From an uncultured bacterium (GTDB lineage Bacteria > Bacillota_I > Bacilli_A > RF39 > UBA660), in assembly GCA_949288625.1 (NCBI GenBank), contig CASEKZ010000045.1:1-6860 (forward strand): a stretch of 6,860 nucleotides of DNA, given 5' to 3'. Made by a program: the position numbers and the translations under genes. Below the pieces are notes generated by a model that saw only the letters and a list, made by a program, of their open reading frames with translations, searched no databases and had not been told where the DNA came from. The number at the start of each line of letters is the position of its first letter. Positions within the stretch are counted from its first letter, which is position 1. Shown here piece by piece: positions 5,685-6,860 of the stretch.

Positions 5685-6860
5685 ATGAGATATAAACAAA
5701 CGGTTTACAAAGATGAATATGGTAATATTGGTAAATTAAAAGAGTATAAAAAACTAAAAAGCCAAAACAGAAAATATCGTCTTAAAAAGAAGTTTACGAA
5801 AGTAGTTACTATAGGTCTTAGTATAGTAATGTTAATAGGCGTAGGGAAGTTTTTGTTTAAGGATGATAAAAGTAATAATGTTAATTATGATAATTATGAT
5901 AATACTGTAAGTTCTAGCGTTAATGAAGATAATTCGTATAATAATTCTAATAACTATTATAATTATAGTATTGATTCTGGAGAAGATGATATTGTTTATT
6001 ATAAACAATTAACGAGGTTAAATGTTAGTGAATCATATATTAATAGTTTTAAAAGTTATTTGCGCAACAATCCTGTCAATTATAAATATGATGATTTATA
6101 TAATATTGAGAAAGCATATAATAATTATAAACCAAATAACATAACAACGCCTAGTAATAGTGTTTTGGTGGTTAATGGCATGCTAAATGCTGATGCTTTA
6201 TATAATAAAGTTTTAGAAAATAATGAAGCATATTATAATGATACAAAAAATAATACTGCAAAAGCGTTTTATAATAAACTAAAAAATAAGGAAATAAAAG
6301 AAATATGTAACGTTATTGCAGAGGTTATTAATAGTGAGGTAAAAAAAGAGAGTTTAAATATCTTAGATGTTTGTAAAAACTTAGAGCATCTAAAAATATT
6401 TGAAGATAAAGCCGCTTTTAATAACGCTAGTGTAAATGATAACATGTGTTTGTCAGTTAATAAAAGATTTATAGAAAAGATTTTTAAAGTTTATAATAAC
6501 GGCCGAGATTGTTATGATGAGGTAATTGTTCATGAAATAATGCATTTAATTCAGTATATGACATCAGATCTTAATAAAGAAAACGGAGTTGAAATTGGAC
6601 CTTTTGTATCATATGTTGATTCAAATGAAGTTAATCCGCTTAATTTAACATGGATTTTAGAATCAAATGCAGAAGCGGAAATGAAAGAATATACGGGTAG
6701 TGAAATAACTACTTATTCAAATCAAGTTGGATATTTAAATAGTGTTAATTTGGCTTTGTCTTCTAGTTATTTATATTCTGCTAATGATATTTATACTATT
6801 AGTTATGAAAAAGATTGGAATGCCATTTATGATTTGTTTAATGCTAAAACAGATGATGAG
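5685..6860 (+). CDS. Membrane-anchored HExxH zinc metallopeptidase, 3'-truncated by the window edge
   Basis: The frame is open from ATG 5685 to the last base (392 codons, no stop), so the C-terminus lies outside the window. Domains in order: a Lys/Arg-rich cytosolic N-terminus (1-38), one membrane helix (VVTIGLSIVMLIGVGKFLF, 40-58) without a clear signal peptidase site, an Asn/Tyr/Ser-rich linker (about 62-97), then a mostly helical extracellular domain. The peptidase signature is VIVHEIMHLIQ with His283, Glu284 and His287 (codons 6531-6545); WILESNAEAEM follows, and Glu326 or Glu330 could be the third zinc ligand of a gluzincin. By the positive-inside rule the catalytic domain faces outward. 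The ribosome binding site GAGG (5676-5679) is 5 nt from the ATG. It is not a standard T7SSb component; a role in processing exported proteins, the wall, or immunity is inference. The specific peptidase family is not recognised. Confidence 0.85.
   Translation, partial: MRYKQTVYKDEYGNIGKLKEYKKLKSQNRKYRLKKKFTKVVTIGLSIVMLIGVGKFLFKDDKSNNVNYDNYDNTVSSSVNEDNSYNNSNNYYNYSIDSGEDDIVYYKQLTRLNVSESYINSFKSYLRNNPVNYKYDDLYNIEKAYNNYKPNNITTPSNSVLVVNGMLNADALYNKVLENNEAYYNDTKNNTAKAFYNKLKNKEIKEICNVIAEVINSEVKKESLNILDVCKNLEHLKIFEDKAAFNNASVNDNMCLSVNKRFIEKIFKVYNNGRDCYDEVIVHEIMHLIQYMTSDLNKENGVEIGPFVSYVDSNEVNPLNLTWILESNAEAEMKEYTGSEITTYSNQVGYLNSVNLALSSSYLYSANDIYTISYEKDWNAIYDLFNAKTDDE

Noticed and set aside
1..6860. CRISPR arrays, tRNA or rRNA genes, insertion sequences, riboswitches, LXG toxin
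   Set aside because: I saw no regularly spaced repeats, RNA gene signatures, transposase or terminal inverted repeats, no long structured leader, and no large LXG protein within the window.

Overview
The window is a strongly AT-rich stretch carrying part of a Firmicutes-type (T7SSb, Ess/Yuk) type VII secretion locus. All genes are on the + strand, tightly packed, with purine-rich Shine-Dalgarno sites, and the standard bacterial code fits. This suggests a low-GC monoderm of the Bacillota (a Bacilli or Clostridia relative, possibly an uncultured gut lineage). The sequence does not allow a genus call.

Layout: (1) Positions 2-3181 hold the C-terminal ~1059 residues of an EssC/YukB-like FtsK/SpoIIIE ATPase. 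Its N-terminus (expected FHA domains and two membrane helices) lies left of the window. (2) Positions 3171-3428, overlapping essC by 11 bp, encode an 85-aa EsaB/YukD-like ubiquitin-fold protein. (3) Positions 3429-3604 are a very AT-rich intergenic region with two adjacent perfect palindromes (26 bp and 18 bp) that overlap a plausible sigma-A promoter. (4) Positions 3605-5648 hold six closely spaced small genes for helical, WXG100-sized proteins: a 110-aa WRS protein, a 105-aa WRG protein, a 159-aa FKG protein with a YxxxD motif, a 99-aa protein without WXG, a 92-aa WSG protein and a 98-aa protein without WXG. (5) A 9-bp-stem hairpin at 5647-5668 separates this cluster from (6) a membrane-anchored HExxH zinc metallopeptidase gene starting at 5685 and running off the right edge.

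Likely joint function: EssC is the motor and substrate receptor, and EsaB is the usual small cytosolic accessory or regulatory protein. The small helical proteins are probably secreted substrates, or chaperone and targeting partners that pair as helical hairpins; the 159-aa protein is the only one with an evident YxxxD export signal. The metallopeptidase is predicted to act outside the membrane and is not a standard T7SSb component. Whether it belongs to the system is inference from position. No LXG toxin, immunity gene, EssA, EssB or EsaA is in the window. The most notable points are the doubly palindromic promoter region, the multi-member WXG-like cassette without a toxin, and the adjacent membrane metallopeptidase.
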